Below, piece by piece: positions 1 to 10,452 of a stretch of DNA of 64,000 nucleotides (positions are counted from its first letter, which is position 1; each line of letters starts with the position of its first letter). The notes below the pieces were generated by a model. It did no database searches. It was not told where the DNA came from and saw nothing but the letters and a program-made list of their open reading frames with translations. The position numbers were made by a program, and so were the translations under genes. Source of the stretch: Metallyticus violacea (Eukaryota > Arthropoda > Insecta > Mantodea > Metallyticidae); NCBI GenBank assembly GCA_030762175.1, contig CM060831.1, forward strand, positions 33,514,501-33,578,500. Direction: 5' to 3'.

Positions 1-399
1 TGTCATTAATAAAAGTACATGCATTTTCTATATACAGTTATTAAGATTACAACTCATCCAGCCTATACATACATGTTTGTTTGCAATTCTTCAACATATG
101 TTTAAGTTTTTCCCTTTTTGTTGTTTTTATGGAATTTGGTAACCATTGTACCCATTATGAAGAGGTCTTTGTCAATTGTCTTTTTATTTACATTTACTCT
201 ATGAAAGTTGTTTTGTGTTCTTGCATGATACATATGATGGTCCTCATTTAGCTTGGCTAATCCATTTTATTAACTACAAACATAATATGATACTACAGTA
301 AATATTTTGTTCTCTACAAAGATGCTTGTACATGGCTCCCTCCTATTTACATTGCATATACATCTTATGCATTTCTTTTTCAGAGCTAATAATCTGTTC

Positions 400-870
400 A
401 TATTCTTTAACCCTCAATGACAAATTCTAGATGTGAATGTATAATTCCATAGCAAGTTAATTCCAGGTGTTGTGTGTTTAAGTATCTTGCCAAGTTTCTT
501 AAAAGATAGAGATTTGTGCTTATCTTTTTACATATATAATCAATGTGATTTCTGAAAGTTGTATTTGCATCAATAATAATTTCTAGGAATTTTATTTTGT
601 TCAATTGCTGAATTTGCTTACCATTAATTTTTATATTTACAACATTTTTATTACTATACCTATTTTTGTGGTGTTAAAACATGATTGCTATAGTTTTTTT
701 GAAGATTTACTTTTAATTTATTATTTGTAAGGTAATTATATATTTCTTGCATTTCTGTAGCTATTAAATTTCCCAAATGATTTAGTTCCTTATTCCCAAA
801 TGCTATTGAGGTGTCATCTGCATATGAAATTGTTTTGGCAATACGGAAATCTTGAATGCTATATTAACTT
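400..870 (-). pseudogene. Non-LTR retrotransposon (LINE) reverse transcriptase fragment
   Basis: Read on the minus strand, this is the palm-to-C-terminal part of a LINE reverse transcriptase. The catalytic box YADD is encoded at 813-824 in the context ISYADDTSIAFGN. Downstream are a KFLEIIID box and the thumb-region sequence HIDYICKKISTNLYLLRNLA, usual in jockey/CR1-type elements. No endonuclease and no complete frame are present, so the copy is 5'-truncated, and the reading frame is broken around 600-760. It sits inside an intron of the Lrrk-like gene in antisense orientation. The family clade is not certain. Confidence 0.75.
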
Positions 871-1407
871 TTTATCGAGGAAACAGATGGAAATGTTAAT
901 ATCAATCATTAATGTTGTAAATTTATTGTCCTCATAAAGTAATATGAGATTACATTATATCTAGAGAAAGATGAAAAAGTAGTGGGAATATTTTTAGATC
1001 TATGACTATGTTTATAATAATGCAATGGTATAAAAATTATCTATTATAAGGTAAAATGCTGATATGCTAAATTTACACTTGGATGGATGTAGACAATGCA
1101 GTGAAATAGATAATAAAATGGTAGGAGTTGTACAGTGTCAGTATTTGGTCCACTGTTGTTTCCAATAATATGCATAGTGAAGCAATAACATATGACAGAA
1201 CAAAAATGTAAACACCAATGGGAATGGTTATAGACTGTTCCACATATTTAATAAAATAATCTTAAAGGTAAATTTGGGAAAAATACTTTTATTTGAGCAT
1301 TGTAGCAGCCATATAAAATAAAAGTGTGTACTCTTTGATGGCAAAACATAGAACAAGTTATGTCAACAGCTGTTACAATCAAATTAAAGCTTTACATTTC
1401 AGTTATT

Positions 1408-1560
1408 TTAATAGTGTTTAATGCCCGTTTTCACTACTGAGACCTTACAGGTGGTGGACACTGATGATGCATGAGATTATATTGGAAAAGGAATTTTAAT
1501 TTTTTTAAGGAAGGAAGCATTCCAGACTTCAGCTCCCTGGCAAATCCCTAACATTTGTCA
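1408..1560 (-). mobile_element. SINE family B, truncated copy
   Basis: The segment starts with TTTAATGCCCGTTTTC, the reverse complement of the GAAAACGGGCGTTAAA tail shared with copies near 22.75 and 26.35 kb. It continues through the GGCAAAT-containing body. The tRNA-like head is missing, so the copy is 5'-truncated. Confidence 0.6.
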
Positions 1561-1872
1561 TTTGCAATGTAGAAATATTTTACAGAGGAAAATATTAACA
1601 GTAGTGTACATAAGGAAATCAAATATTAGCTGCAATGATTATTATCATAATGACATTGCTAGAATACAAAAAGTAAATCTTCATATAAGGATCCATTTTT
1701 TAAAAGTGTCATAATAAATTACCCAAAAGCTAAAAGTACTAAAGATTGAACATTTCAAAGAGGATGTTTAGAGCTAAGATGTCTCTTTAGAATTTGTAAA
1801 AGTGCTTTGTCTCAAGTGTCTATTAGAGTTAATAATGCTTGAAATATATCATGTATATTTATAGGTAAACCA

Positions 1873-1873
1873 A

Positions 1874-1920
<47 letters not shown>
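1873..1920. repeat. (ATT)n microsatellite
   Basis: About 15 uninterrupted ATT repeats. Confidence 0.95.
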
Positions 1921-1923
<3 letters not shown>

Positions 1924-2208
1924 GTTCAATAACAAACAATAAGTATGTGATACAAATATTTGAGTCTCCTATTTTGAATTAAGTACATTAGCTTTGCTTC
2001 AGGAAATGGAACTCACCACCGACTATCTTTTTAAGACCAGAGTAAATGAACTATAATGGGATGGTTCAGATACCCTGCTAGCATTATCTTTTTCATCTGT
2101 GGAATACATATGGAATTCATAGCATAGGTTTCCTTTCTGGGTGTTATGACTGTAATTTAAGTAGCATGTCTGTGCACAGGTATAAAAATATATTTATATG
2201 TATTGCAG

Positions 2209-2342
2209 GCTGTGTCGTTTATCAGTGGGATCCAGTAAATCACAGTATATTGTATAAATTAGACTGCTCCAAACTGGTGCCTTGTTCAGAGAGCCTTAAA
2301 TCCATTAGTATCGAGGAACATCTCAGTCCAGGAAAATGTCAG
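2209..2342 (+). CDS. Lrrk: Lrrk-like ROCO kinase, penultimate coding exon (C-terminal beta-propeller)
   Basis: A 134-nt internal exon, bounded by an acceptor (TATTGCAG) and a perfect donor (CAG/GTAAGT at 2343). It encodes GCVVYQWDPVNHSILYKLDC, then SKLVPCSESLKSISIEEHLS and PGKCQ, ending on a complete codon. That phase matches the start of the next exon at 5096, so the two join in frame. The hydrophobic strand VVYQWDP followed by a turn looks like one blade of a WD40-type propeller. I assign it to the C-terminus of Lrrk-type leucine-rich-repeat kinases from remembered resemblance of this block and the next exon to invertebrate Lrrk. The kinase, ROC-COR and LRR parts are not in the window. The splice signals and phase are seen; the family name is recognition without a search. 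Confidence 0.72.
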
Positions 2343-2879
2343 GTAAGTGAAGTTTAAAACATCAACAACAAATGGTGGTATATCTCGTAATTTGTATACA
2401 TTTTCCTGCTCAGATTTTTAATATCTATTTTGTCAATGCTCACTCTTGATTTCATGTGTAAAGTAATGTTTTTTTTTTTTTTTTCCTACATCCTTGTATT
2501 TACATCATTAATTTGTATAATTATATCATTTTTATCTCCAATATTTCATGAGATCCTTAAAATTGTTGTTGAGAGCCTTTATCTATGGGCAAATCAGAAC
2601 ACTTTTTCCTTTGTGGGTATGATTAAAAATAGATATCATTTTTTTTTAATGATTCATAATCTGAATGCTTTTGTTCATTTACCATATTTTACAAAATGCT
2701 GGATTAATGTAACTTGTTAAAAAATAATATGTAATGAATACAAAATTTGAAATTTATGGCAAACAGTAAAAATCTGTATCTATATTGCATTATTCCGTAT
2801 GGTCAGTAACAATGCAAAAAAAAAATTGTCAGTATGAGGGACAGCGACAAGAAACATTTACCTGACACAGCTTCCCCCC

Positions 2880-3025
2880 CTTCCTTCCTTTCTTTCTTTC
2901 TTTCTTTCTTTCTTGCCTCCTTCCTTCAGTCTCTCTCTCTCCTCCTCCTCCTCCTCCTCCTCCTTCTTCTTCTTCTTCTTCTTCTTCTTCTTCTTCTTCT
3001 CCTCCTCCTCCTCCTCCTTCTTTTC
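2880..3025. repeat. Compound pyrimidine microsatellite (CTTT)n, (CT)n, (CTC)n, (CTT)n, (CTC)n
   Basis: About 145 bases of almost pure pyrimidine on the + strand. It begins with a C run and CTTT repeats, then CT, then CTC and CTT triplets. It generates long leucine-rich and arginine- or glutamate-rich open frames on both strands, which are artefacts. Confidence 0.95.
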
Positions 3026-3257
3026 CCCCCAAATTTGATTCTTCTTTTCAATTCATGTCCTACATGGCTAGTGCAAAAGAACCTGTTTCTACATAATGTA
3101 AAATGAATTCCAGTATAGCTTGTAGTTAAACTAGAAACTTGAGTGAAAAGTATTTGCCAACATGTTGCATTGCCTTTTAAGGATAGTAGAGAAAACCTTA
3201 GGGAGATCACTAAAATGTATAAAATCAAATGAGAGAGTTTCATAATTTCATGCTTGG

Positions 3258-3330
3258 AGGACACAGTAGTTCAGATGGTTTGGCATAGAAGGCTAAATAA
3301 CCTTGGTTCGAATCCCAGCTGTGGTTCAAA
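3258..3330 (+). mobile_element. tRNA-like sequence, tRNA-derived SINE head or tRNA pseudogene
   Basis: It carries a B box GGTTCGAATCC (3305-3315) and an A-box-like TAGTTCAGATGG (3267-3278) at tRNA-like spacing. Neither the acceptor stem nor a clear anticodon stem folds convincingly, so this is not a functional tRNA call. It differs from SINE families A and B elsewhere in the window. Confidence 0.55.
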
Positions 3331-5095
3331 TTTTCAAATCTGATTTTTCCTTTTCAGTCTATATAATATTCTAATTGTAACCTCTTGATAGCTACAGACA
3401 ATTTTGGTATTTTATACAGGCACATTCTAACCACTTTCATAGCAACCATCTTCTTAATCATTTATACTAGTGTAGGGAGAAAGGGGCTAAGAACCTTCAG
3501 GATTTAGCTGAAGACCCCCCTCCTATCTCATTAACGTAGTTAGTTCTGAAGTTTTATTCAAAAAAAAAATGTATATTATTTAAAATTGTAAAATTATTGT
3601 ATTTGTTGAATAGTATAGTTTTCAGTAATTTCAATTCAATTCATTTCCTGTCTTGAAAACATTGGGATTACTCTACATTAATCACCAGCTAGCAACAGGC
3701 TCTTGTTCATTGAATGAGAAGGCAAAGCAGCATTATTTAGGCTCTAAAGCAGTGTTGTTACTATGAAAATTCCAATACTCATAATATACATTTGTTGCAT
3801 CCAATATGTGTTACTGTGGTTGGTGAAAGTCATTACATGGTATTGGTTTAAGAGATATGTTAAATGGTTCAAAATCTTTCTTTTTAAGGAATATAGTACT
3901 ATTTTGAGAATTTATTTTCATTAAAATGCCACTTTATGATGTTGTTTCTTAAGAGGCAATATATGAAATGTGTGTGAGAAAAAATGAACATTGCTATAAT
4001 ATTTTTTTTATTAATAAATGAACATTATTTGTTTAAGAGTGCTTGAGGAGCCACATGACAGCAGAGGTGTTGCTTCCATTGCTAATGACAGCAACCAATT
4101 ATGTGTTCCTTTAGCTTGTCAGACCCTTTTGGATGTTCTGTTCCAATTTCAAAGGGTTTTGGGGAAAGTCATGCGGACTTGGCACAGATCAAAAACTTGG
4201 CCACAGAGATTGCTGTGTAACTGGGATATTATAATGATGCAGCATCCAGAAGTGCAAAATCTTTCAGAAGTTGCTATTATCTCATTTCTTGAACTATTGG
4301 TAATTCACCATCCATTCTGTCAAACATGAATCACACCTCATGATATTCCTCATTTTCATTTGCTTTTGTTGTTTAAGATTCATTTTCTTTACTATTAGTC
4401 ATCCAAAACATTTGACATAATTATATCACAGTGCTGTTCAAGATTTCATTTTCTTCTGTTTTCATAATGCATCCTAAATCTCCCACTGACCAAAATCACA
4501 CATACACAGTGTTAATTCTGTCAAGTCATTGATTTGCATATATTTTAAGATTTGCCCTTGCTTTGAGATATTAATTGTGAAACATGACATTGAAATGTGC
4601 ACTAAACCTACATTAGAAATGAATATATCAGAGCGTTAACAATTCTGAAGCTGTGCATTAAGGCTCATTTTTTTATACACACCTCATATAACTTTAACTA
4701 TAAATGACCCATATTCTTTGTTTGTTTTTTTTTAATTTTACACATGTGCACTTAAATTTCATAATGTTAGAACCAATTAGTGAGCATTGCTTTTTATGGT
4801 AATGACAGGAAAGAATAAGACATGTACATAACTTTGTAAATAGTGATATGTTTACAAAGTATGCAATGACATCAGCTGAAACACCACAATTAGCATGCTT
4901 CCTAATTAGATCCATCAAAGTATGTAAATGTGCAACAACAAGTGCATAGGGAAGAGTAAAATTTTGCAAAAGGATTTCCTGAAATTGAAGTGCATGTGCA
5001 GGAAATTGTTGAACATACCAAGAGTCATCAAGTCATAATTGACTTGATAATTCATAACTTTGTACTAATTTACTTGAATGAATAATGGTTTACAG

Positions 5096-5503
5096 GTGAC
5101 AAGTATGGCTATCCTAAATACAGAGCTCTACATTGGCACAACTTGGGGTTGCATTGTGGTAGCGGAGCGCTCAACCATGCGTCCCATCACAGTGTTCCGT
5201 CCATATGAAGAAGAAGTACGTGCCATTATTCCTTTGATACACATGAGTGTGGAAGGTGCTAGTTTGCAAGCCAGAGACTCGGTTTCAGATAACCACAAGA
5301 AGAAGAACTGTCCTCTAATTGCAACAGTAGGCAGAGGATACCGTAGTCTCATTTCTCGGTACACAGATATGGTTATGACTCCTTCAGGGATACAAAGTCC
5401 ACTTCATGGGTACATGGGGACAAATGCGGCTGGTGGAGCAGAGGCTAAAAGTCAAAATATGTATGCTTTATTGTGGCGTGCAGAAAGATGGGCAGCTGCA
5501 TAA
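5096..5503 (+). CDS. Lrrk: Lrrk-like ROCO kinase, terminal coding exon and C-terminus
   Basis: This exon starts after the acceptor TTTACAG/GTGAC in phase 0 and runs 135 codons to TAA at 5501-5503. Its most family-like stretches are ELYIGTTWGCIVVAE, RPITVFRPYEEEVRAI, PLIATVGRGYRSLISRY and the tail YALLWRAERWAAA. The repeated strand-turn pattern fits the last blades of a beta-propeller that closes a multidomain scaffold or kinase. Between EEVRAIIPL and PLIATVG there is a polar, probably disordered loop of about 30 residues, and a glycine/alanine-rich loop precedes the final strand. This agrees with the C-terminus of invertebrate Lrrk, a GTPase-kinase linked to vesicle traffic and the cytoskeleton. 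Another large protein with a C-terminal propeller is the main alternative. Base composition matches its CpG-poor surroundings. Confidence 0.75.
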   Translation: MTSMAILNTELYIGTTWGCIVVAERSTMRPITVFRPYEEEVRAIIPLIHMSVEGASLQARDSVSDNHKKKNCPLIATVGRGYRSLISRYTDMVMTPSGIQSPLHGYMGTNAAGGAEAKSQNMYALLWRAERWAAA

Positions 5504-7689
5504 TAATACTCTATGTCAATGTATGTGATATAAGCCTTTAATTTATATATGGATGGACTAAAAGAAATGACAAACATTTAGACAACAGTCTTTCATTTTC
5601 ACAATTTGCACAAGGATGATAGTTTCAAAATGACATAGGGACTGGCAGAAAAAAGGGTACTTTTGACATTGGAATAGGATGCATAAAAAATATATTTTTA
5701 AGATTTGCATTTATTATCAAATGTAATTGTATTTGAAAGTACAGTAATAGCTTTATTCAATATTATACCAAGGATTTGGCATTCGTTCTTGCCATTAGGG
5801 TCAAAAGCTCTTCATTATTTGTTGCAACATTTCAGAAAATATTGTCGATGTTCCACATCGGTTGTGCTGTAATTCTTTGTCTACTCACGTAACCTTTAGA
5901 TATGATTAGACGGAACGTTTCATTCATTCATTCATCAATGAAATGTGTTGGTGAGAGCTATTGTGCCCCAAATTTTATATCATAGAGTTGTAACTCTGGT
6001 TCAAAAAAGTTATGCAACATCTGAGTACTGTCACTGCCTTATCATGTCAATTTTCAAAGCATTTCTTAAAAGATGCAACAAACTTGGTTTCCTTTGGGTA
6101 TTTTTGAAATGATCATTTCTGAATAGCGATAGCTGCTAATGTGAACGTTTGCATCTGCGGTTAATGACATCCTCCGCAGTGTCCAAAAGTCTGTTCAGAG
6201 TAGGTCGCAAGTAATATGACAGTGCACAGTGCAATCAGAAATGACATGTTTTAACTGTTGATCATTTAGGGCTTCTGAGAATAGTCTGTCCATGCACTTT
6301 TGATGTTCTCTGGATTTCATTAAATCAAATGCTATTTCAGTGCTGTCATTTTTATCGTGCTAGACATAGAAAGGTATCCAACTAATCTCTTCACATCGCT
6401 ATTATGTTTGCATTGTGAACCAGCAAAGCATGAAATCTTGTGAGAGGAGGATTAAAATGCCTTTAAAGCATTATTTACAGAAAGAGCAAGGAGGGAAACC
6501 TTTTCATCTTCAAAAGACATGGATCATTTTTGGATGTTGGTTTCCTTCTGGCGAGCAGTTGCAAAAATTGTGATATAAAGATGACTAGAAAATGTGTGGT
6601 CATTGTGGGAGAGTATTGCAGAAATGTAGTTGACATTAGCAAGCTTTGTGAAACTACGTGCTTTAAATTTTCACTTACTTTGAGCAATCTGTATGAGGGT
6701 TTCAGTTTTAAATCTTGTTATCATTATTGGTTTATCTGCTGAATGGCAAGTGAAACTATTGTATCTACATTAGTATCATAGGTGACTTACTATTCATGCC
6801 ACATCTTTTTGAAATTGCTTGGTGGGCAGATTATCTATGAAGCATGTGCTCCCAGCTAAGGGCAACAAGAGTGTGCAGCTCAACTTGCAGCACTAGGGTG
6901 ATTGTGTAATAAAATACTATTCATCTATCATAATCTTCAGTTTCTACAAATGTTTGACATTTGCTCAGGAAATTACCTTCTCAGTTTTCTCTCAGAAATT
7001 GAATTATTTTCTTAACAAATGTTATTCTTTAATTCATGTAAGGTATGTGTACTTGTTCTTTACTTTATCTGTTAATATATGATAATCACTTGAAGCTAGA
7101 TCAAGCAGGCATATGTTGTTACTGACAACTCTGTGAATAATTTGCAGGGATACTTGTGCCCTCACCAAATCATGCAAAATTACATTTCCTAATAGCTCAT
7201 TTAGCAGAAGAAGAGGTGCAAAATGAAAACTATGAATATATTTTGCTTCCTAAAAGCAAAATTGGCCTATTATTCAGTCACTGCTAACAGTGTTCTATAA
7301 TCCTATATTTTGGCCCTGAAGGGGTTTCTCATGAAGCAGATTAGTGTTTACAGAATTCCAATGTAGACAGTTTTGCAAAAGAATATATCTACATAAGTGA
7401 AATCAAGCTTCTTTGGAAAACAAAATAAGGTGAAGATCAATTTCTTCATCATCCACTGAGTCAAAACTAATTTCAAGTGTTTGCATCTGATCATTTTATA
7501 AGGTTTTAACTTTACAGTCACTTCTAGGGAAGTGTAGGAAACGTGTTTGTAGGAAAAATGGTAAAGAGCTTTTTAGTAGTATCCAATATCGTCTTCTTTG
7601 ATTACTGTACATCATCTTTGAGTTGCCATTTCAAAAAATGTTTTCACCTAGTTATGAATCTCTTGGTACAAACATACAAAATGAGAAAT
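5504..7689 (+). other. 3' flank or 3'UTR of the Lrrk-like gene, otherwise unassigned
   Basis: No canonical AATAAA occurs in the first several hundred bases after the stop. The first clear one I see is at 6908-6913, so the 3'UTR could be about 1.4 kb, or a variant signal is used. Read on the minus strand, 5.8-7.5 kb has several broken open stretches that look like a decayed protein, but I could not recognise a family. No gene is called. Confidence 0.4.
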
Positions 7690-8520
7690 AACATACTTGA
7701 GGAATAGAGTAATTACTGGGCTTAATGCTCTCTTTCTTGTTTTTTTTTCTGTTCATTATTGCCCCAAAATCTTATCATCCATTTTGAATATCCCCTTTCT
7801 AGCAACTCTTTTGTGCATATTTCTGCAGTTCTTTGTTTCATTACATTCCAATATTATGTGCTCTTTGTCTTCTTTATCATACTTAATGGACATGTATACC
7901 TTGTTTAATACCATTTCTTAATTTTTATACATTCATATCAATTCTTCTCTTTCTTCTTTCCTGTTTCTATACATCTTTTCCTCTCCTAATGCTGTTTCAT
8001 TGATCTATAGTAAGTTACTTTAACCTTGCCTATTAAATTGTCCATCAGCTTTTGAATCTCTATGCCTCCTTATTTTATTTCTTTCCTCCTTTTTTTCAAA
8101 AAAACTGTTGATATTGTTTTCCATATATCTCCCAAACCATTTGTTTCAACAACCCTATTTTGTAAAGATTTCTCTTGATATTATTTCCATTTTTTAATTT
8201 CAAGATTTTGAACCAATATTGAATGCTCTTTCCTAAGCTGACCCATTTCTGCCACTGTAGCTGATGGCAGCCTCAATACAAAATCTCCCGTGTACCAAAT
8301 CTATTATTTCTCATGCTTCTTTAAGTTCCACAGTTCTATACCATAATACATTTCTCATTTTCACATTCTACATCTGGTGATTTATTTATACACTCTTTGA
8401 TTATGAAACCTTACCTTTTCCTAAGACAGTTGTTCTTTTTCTGCAACTTCCTCTCCCATCTATCAGAAATCTTAAATAGGTATTTACTTACTACCCTAAA
8501 GGTCCTTCTTTATCTCATTT
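7690..8520 (-). pseudogene. Probable LINE 3' remnant, strongly decayed
   Basis: On the minus strand the phrase EDKEHIILECNETKNCR (about 7800-7880) matches the cysteine/histidine-containing C-terminal end found after LINE reverse transcriptases. Further upstream on that strand are broken lysine-rich stretches of similar style. Many stops and frame changes are present. The call rests on one short block. Confidence 0.42.
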
Positions 8521-10167
8521 CATCTGTTTGCTAAGTTTTTCTCCTTTTGTAATGAAACATTATTTTCCATATGATGTTTCCTAGCAGACTGTATACCAGA
8601 CATCAGCAAGCACCTGTCAGTGAAGGTCTAACGTAACACCTTCAAGTTGCATAGCAAGATGAGTGACATACAATTGAAATGAATGAATATGTTTGTATGA
8701 GCCCTTATTAGAATCTTGAAGAATTGAAATGGTTGCTATATAAGGCATTTTTATCCAGTATTGAATTGTATAAGGATAGTTTTGATTTTATTGCACACTG
8801 GCATTATTCATACATCTATTTCCTCATGTAAATACAAGTTTTCTATAGCCTTCTTGTATTCTGCATGGTTTGCCAGCATTGAATGTTTGTTGTTTCTTTT
8901 AGTAAAATCCTGGTAAGTGATCTCACTTTATTACATATAATGTATTGTTCCTAAATACTCCAGCTTCATGGAATGCAGTTTCTCATCTCATTGACTCTGC
9001 ATATAACTTTTCTGTTTAGATTTATCAAAAAATTAAGAAAGAAACAAGAGAAAAAGAAGACTTGAGTGTATAGAAGGAAAATAGCTCATTTTAGAACTGT
9101 TATTTAACACTACTGTGAGTATGTCCATAATATAACCAAATGGAGATTATGTTTCCAAAAAATTAGAAGCTAAGAGTAGAAAGAAGAATGTGAAGAAATA
9201 AAAATGTCATTCATAATGATTACTTTTGCTGGTACCTCATATGCAGCTTTTTTTAAGGGAATTGCTTAAATTAAAAAAATGAGACAGCTTTAGGTTTCTG
9301 TATTGGTTTCTCTCGTTATTAGAATTTTTTCAGCAAGCTTTAGCGCGAATATGCAATATTGGCATGTTCAGTATATTTGACATTAGTTTAATGATTATGA
9401 TGTGCTTTGATATCACAGTGTTTGTATATATATTTTTTTTATAATTATTTCAATGGCATCATTAAGTTCTTATAGGAATGCACATTTTGTATTCTTCTTC
9501 AGAAATTTAAATATGTAGTTATACATAAAATTGTTTGCTATGCTGTGGATCAGGCATACTTTGATTGCCAGGAGTATAATTAAAGTAAACTGATCTAAGT
9601 GTGATCTGTATGTAAATATAGAACATAAGAAAAAAGTTGTAAATAGCACTTTTTCCTGTGGACTGAACATTGAGAAAAAGAGATTAGACTTGTCAAATAA
9701 GTCCTTTGATGAATGACCAATTAGGCTGTGGATGTGAATATAGTCACATGGTGATGATGATGTGTTGACCGTCTAACGTGAAGAAAACAATATGCTTTTT
9801 GTTGCATTTGTCAAGTTCCTTGAGGCATCGAGTGCATATCATTCTCAACCTTGATTTCGATAACAGCAAAAGAAACCGATGGATGTGATGAATAGCAGTA
9901 CAGTTTAACATCAAGGTTTTATATACTCATTTTGTTTAGTCAATTCCTTTGCTAATTATATTTAAGGCAGCTTGGAGATTGGAGGTCATGTTGGCTCTTT
10001 GCATGTTGTGCAAGCGTGTTTTTACTTAGAGGGAGCAGTTTTGTAAATGAGATGTTGAATTTTTTGTAAAACACCTCAATCTCAAGAAAGAAAAGAGTGT
10101 ATGGTTTATTGTAGTTTTCATTGTAAACACATTTCGTTTTACAGTAAGTTCATAAACTTATTTGTCA
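8521..10167. other. Unassigned AT-rich sequence
   Basis: Apart from short homopolymers I see no coding exon, RNA gene or repeat family here. Confidence 0.5.
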
Positions 10168-10452
10168 GTCCTGGTGGTAACCATACTTGCCTTCTGAACC
10201 CAAGATCAGAGGTTCAAACCCGCCCAGGATCGATGGATTTTTTTGGGCATAAAAATCCTAAGTATGACTTCCTTCAGAAGGAAAGTAAAGTCATGGGTCG
10301 CGTGTCGTACATTTACGGCACGAAAAAGAACCTCAAGCCTGAAAAAAAGAGGCGTCTGAGCAAAATTTGTTGGCTATTTCACCTCCTGAATTGAATGGGA
10401 TGATGATGATGACCTGTGATGTTAAAGAGTGTCTGTAAATAAATGAAATCAA
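10168..10452 (+). mobile_element. SINE family A, near full-length copy
   Basis: A tRNA-derived head (CCTGGTGG, then the B box GGTTCAAACCC) is followed by CAGGATCGATGGATTTTTT, the phrase TCCTAAGTATGACTTCCTTC and CACGAAAAAGAACCTCAAGC. The tail ends in GAGTGTCTGTAAATAAATGA. The same order of blocks recurs at 17.9 (reverse), 38.7 and 45.0 kb, and partly at 14.3 kb. It is a non-autonomous element that would need LINE proteins to move. Confidence 0.85.

Larger units (their letters stand above)
1..2208 (+). other. Intron upstream of the penultimate Lrrk-like coding exon
   Basis: This stretch lies before the first recognisable exon and ends in an acceptor (TATTGCAG at 2201-2208). It is AT-rich and CpG-poor. 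The content that can be named is a minus-strand LINE reverse transcriptase fragment (about 400-870), a truncated minus-strand SINE (about 1408-1560) and an ATT microsatellite (1873-1920). I see no further coding exon in it. The earlier exons of the gene must lie upstream of the window. Confidence 0.6.
2343..5095 (+). other. Intron between the last two Lrrk-like exons
   Basis: A 2,753-nt intron with donor GTAAGT and acceptor TTTACAG. It contains a long pyrimidine microsatellite (about 2880-3025) and a tRNA-like repeat (3258-3330). An open frame at 4018-4329 has no recognisable domain and I see no reason to call it an exon. The remainder is AT-rich, with nothing I can name. Confidence 0.75.

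Noticed and set aside
2829..3264. Open frames rich in leucine (+) or in arginine/glutamate (-) over the pyrimidine tract
   Set aside because: They are translations of CTT/CTC microsatellite DNA in several frames at once, with no domain and no splice context.
3258..3330. Functional nuclear tRNA gene
   Set aside because: The A and B boxes are present, but I could not fold a convincing acceptor or anticodon stem.
4018..4329. 103-codon open frame in the last intron of the Lrrk-like gene
   Set aside because: No recognisable domain, the flanking splice phases are already satisfied without it, and similar frames occur by chance in this AT-rich DNA.
5780..7500. Possible decayed protein on the minus strand downstream of Lrrk
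   Set aside because: Some stretches look protein-like, but I could not match any family motif; described only as unassigned 3' flank.
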